A stretch of DNA of 49,965 nucleotides from Lachnospiraceae bacterium (GTDB taxonomy: Bacteria; Bacillota; Clostridia; Lachnospirales; Lachnospiraceae). The DNA lies in the NCBI GenBank assembly GCA_029224965.1, contig JAQXVO010000029.1, positions 1 to 49,965 on the forward strand. Reading direction: 5' to 3'. This document shows positions 48,610 to 49,965 of the stretch, piece after piece. Each line of letters opens with the position of its first letter. Within the stretch, counting starts at the first letter, position 1. The position numbers and the translations under genes are program-made. The notes beneath the pieces are model-generated. The model was not told the origin of the DNA. It worked only from the letters and a program-made list of their open reading frames with translations, and did no database searches.

Positions 48610-49548
48610 ATGATTATCAATACGGGAATGCGTACAGATATACCCGCTTTCTACAGCAGGTGGTTCCTGAATCGATTAAAAGAAGGATATGTACTTGTCC
48701 GAAACCCCTATAATCCGCAGCAGGTTACGAGATATTCTCTGAATCCGGATGTGGTGGATCTGATCGGATTCTGTACCAAGAATCCTGGGCCCATACTTCC
48801 TCATATGGATGCATTAAAGCCATATGGTCAGTACTGGTTTGTAACGATTACATCTTATGAAAAGGACGTTGAACCCAATGTTCCAGATGTCGATTCGATG
48901 ACCGAAGAATTCTGCGATTTGTCGAAGATCGTCGGAGTCGACAGTATCGGATGGAGATATGATCCGGTTTTTCTGAATGAAAAATATACCATCGAGCGGC
49001 ATCTTTCGGATTTTGAAAAAATAGCTTCAAGATTATGCGGGTATACAAAGACCTGTGTGATCAGTTTTATCGATCTGTATCCAAAGGTCCGAAGGAATTT
49101 CCCGGAGGTCTGGCCAGTATCAGATCAGGACAGACTGACTCTAGGCAGATCTTTTGTTGAGATCGGAAGAAAATATGGAATGACAATTAAGCCCTGTGGG
49201 GAAGGAAATGAACTTTCCGCCTATGGTGCAGATTGCAGTGGATGCATGACTCTTAAGACCTATGAGACGGCATTGCATTGCAGGCTCAATGCTCCGAAGA
49301 TTCAGAGTGCAAGAAAAGAATGTGCCTGTCTTTTGATGTGTGACATTGGAGCCTATAATACCTGTGGACATTTGTGCAGATACTGCTATGCAAATTACAG
49401 CGCGGAACTGGTAAGAAGGAATATGTCCATGCATGACCCGGATTCTGCATTCCTAATAGGAGGTCCGGAAGAGGATGACAAGATTCATGAGGCTGAACAG
49501 GTCAGCTGGAAGGACAATCAGATGTCAATTTTTGATTTCATAAATTAA
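48610..49548 (+). CDS. DUF1848-family cysteine-rich protein
   Basis: A 312-residue protein of the DUF1848 family, found mostly in anaerobic bacteria and archaea. The signature C-terminal cluster is ECACLLMCDIGAYNTCGH, then CRYCYANYS, giving six Cys that may bind an iron-sulfur cluster as in radical-SAM-like enzymes (CxxCYA). An earlier pair, CSGCM, lies near residue 215. The TIM-barrel-like N-terminus starts with TGMRTDIPAFYSRWFLNRL. Its biochemical role is not established. ATG 48610 is used in preference to the adjoining TTG. It is followed directly by an IS200/IS605-type element end. Confidence 0.87.
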   Translation: MIINTGMRTDIPAFYSRWFLNRLKEGYVLVRNPYNPQQVTRYSLNPDVVDLIGFCTKNPGPILPHMDALKPYGQYWFVTITSYEKDVEPNVPDVDSMTEEFCDLSKIVGVDSIGWRYDPVFLNEKYTIERHLSDFEKIASRLCGYTKTCVISFIDLYPKVRRNFPEVWPVSDQDRLTLGRSFVEIGRKYGMTIKPCGEGNELSAYGADCSGCMTLKTYETALHCRLNAPKIQSARKECACLLMCDIGAYNTCGHLCRYCYANYSAELVRRNMSMHDPDSAFLIGGPEEDDKIHEAEQVSWKDNQMSIFDFIN

Positions 49549-49555
49549 ATCCTTT

Positions 49556-49965
49556 CGTTTACCATAGGCGGAAACCCACCACCTTCAGGTGGTGGGAGGA
49601 GCCTTGTAAATTTTTAGCCATTAGCCCTGACTCTCAATATTCTTTTTTATAGTCGCTGCCGATACTTCTCCAATACTGCAAGCAAAGTATCCGTCTGACC
49701 AAAGTATCCTTTTCTTCCAATACTGTTTAGACAGAAAAGAACTATACTTTTTCCATAGGTAATATATTGTTTCTTGTTTTATAATCTTAACTATGTCGCA
49801 AACCCTGTCAGTCGTATCATAACTTATCAAGAAATGTATGTGGTCTTTGTCTGTTTCCATAGCAATTATTTCGTAGCCCCGAGTATTGGCTATCTCAAAA
49901 ATCTTTTGCTTAACATCGTCAGAAATAGAACCTTTTAGCAGTTGCTTACGATATTTAATGACAAG
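49556..49965 (-). mobile_element. IS200/IS605-family element (3' part, cut by the window edge)
   Basis: A subterminal hairpin CCCACCACC/GGTGGTGGG with a TTCA loop (49575-49596) and a TnpA gene reading toward it are the standard layout of the right end of an IS200/IS605 element. The left end lies beyond the window. Insertion is a few bases after the DUF1848 stop. The exact boundary cannot be fixed from one copy. Confidence 0.75.
49621..49965 (-). CDS. tnpA: IS200/IS605 TnpA transposase, 3' part, catalytic Tyr replaced
   Basis: The last 114 residues of a Y1 HUH transposase; the 5' end is outside the window. LVIKYRKQLLKGSISDDVKQ and the HUH motif DHIHFLI are intact, as are WSDGYFACSIGEVS and the IESQG end. 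The single catalytic tyrosine, normally the Tyr of a KKYIE-like helix, is here Asn (IKKNIESQG, codon AAT instead of TAT), a one-base change. The enzyme should be unable to cut DNA unless the Tyr lies elsewhere, so the copy is probably immobile on its own. Confidence 0.85.
   Translation of the reverse strand, partial: LVIKYRKQLLKGSISDDVKQKIFEIANTRGYEIIAMETDKDHIHFLISYDTTDRVCDIVKIIKQETIYYLWKKYSSFLSKQYWKKRILWSDGYFACSIGEVSAATIKKNIESQG

Overview
The window looks like a mid-GC, anaerobic, Gram-positive Clostridia genome, most likely Lachnospiraceae or a close relative. The evidence is strong GGAGG-type ribosome binding sites with ATG, TTG and GTG starts, an FprA-type flavodiiron protein and a rubredoxin, a C_GCAxxG redox protein, PrsW, YitT, BioY, a SlyD-like FKBP and an AraC regulator fused to a GH39-like domain. 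Much of it is ordinary housekeeping and accessory gene content. No rRNA or tRNA gene was recognised. The species cannot be fixed from sequence alone.

Region 1 (1-5016) looks like replicon maintenance: a 1.7 kb, extremely AT-rich non-coding island, a ParA ATPase, an overlapping partner with two C-terminal ribbon-helix-helix-like modules, and a convergent tyrosine-recombinase-like protein that has lost key catalytic residues. This could be a chromid or plasmid backbone, or an integrated one. Region 2 (5017-27574) holds metabolic, stress and signalling genes: fprA, deoD, an NSS transporter, a GGDEF cyclase, MATE, TraX, an RNA m5C methyltransferase, a SlyD-like isomerase, rubredoxin, bioY with a perfect palindrome upstream, two base-repair-type proteins, a HAD phosphatase, a divergent Ser/Thr kinase and HTH pair, a secreted duplicated-domain protein, an FMN-dependent alpha-hydroxy-acid oxidase-type enzyme and a GH13 glycosidase.

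Region 3 (27.8-37.9 kb) is mosaic and decaying. Intact genes (PrsW, YitT, a 681-residue membrane protein, a ROK regulator, a TIM-barrel isomerase) alternate with gene remnants: a NUDIX C-terminus, a headless histidine kinase, a GT2-GtrA fusion without its catalytic part, and an internally deleted Gfo/Idh gene. Three arrays of a palindromic element with a 62-bp period (28563-28970, 34661-34999, 35681-35781) lie among or beside these remnants. The element has two alternative outer stems that change together on both arms, so a paired structure or two-fold binding site seems to be conserved.

Region 4 (36.4-44.8 kb) is the most interesting functionally. An AraC-GH39 regulator precedes an operon of a Gfo/Idh oxidoreductase, a DUF6379-type protein (C-glycoside deglycosidase beta subunit family), an overlapping TIM-barrel protein (alpha subunit family) and a GPH-type sugar transporter. 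Together they make a plausible system that imports a C-glycoside, oxidises its sugar at C3 and cleaves the carbon-carbon glycosidic bond. A further TIM-barrel isomerase lies upstream.

Region 5 (45.0-50.0 kb) carries a stand-alone RelA/SpoT-domain protein, DUF1304, an MBL-fold hydrolase, DUF389, DUF1848 and the end of an IS200/IS605-type element whose TnpA has Asn at the catalytic Tyr position. Across the whole window an 11-base word, AAATATAGACC, recurs between genes, usually just after stop codons and near hairpins, and has no obvious explanation.
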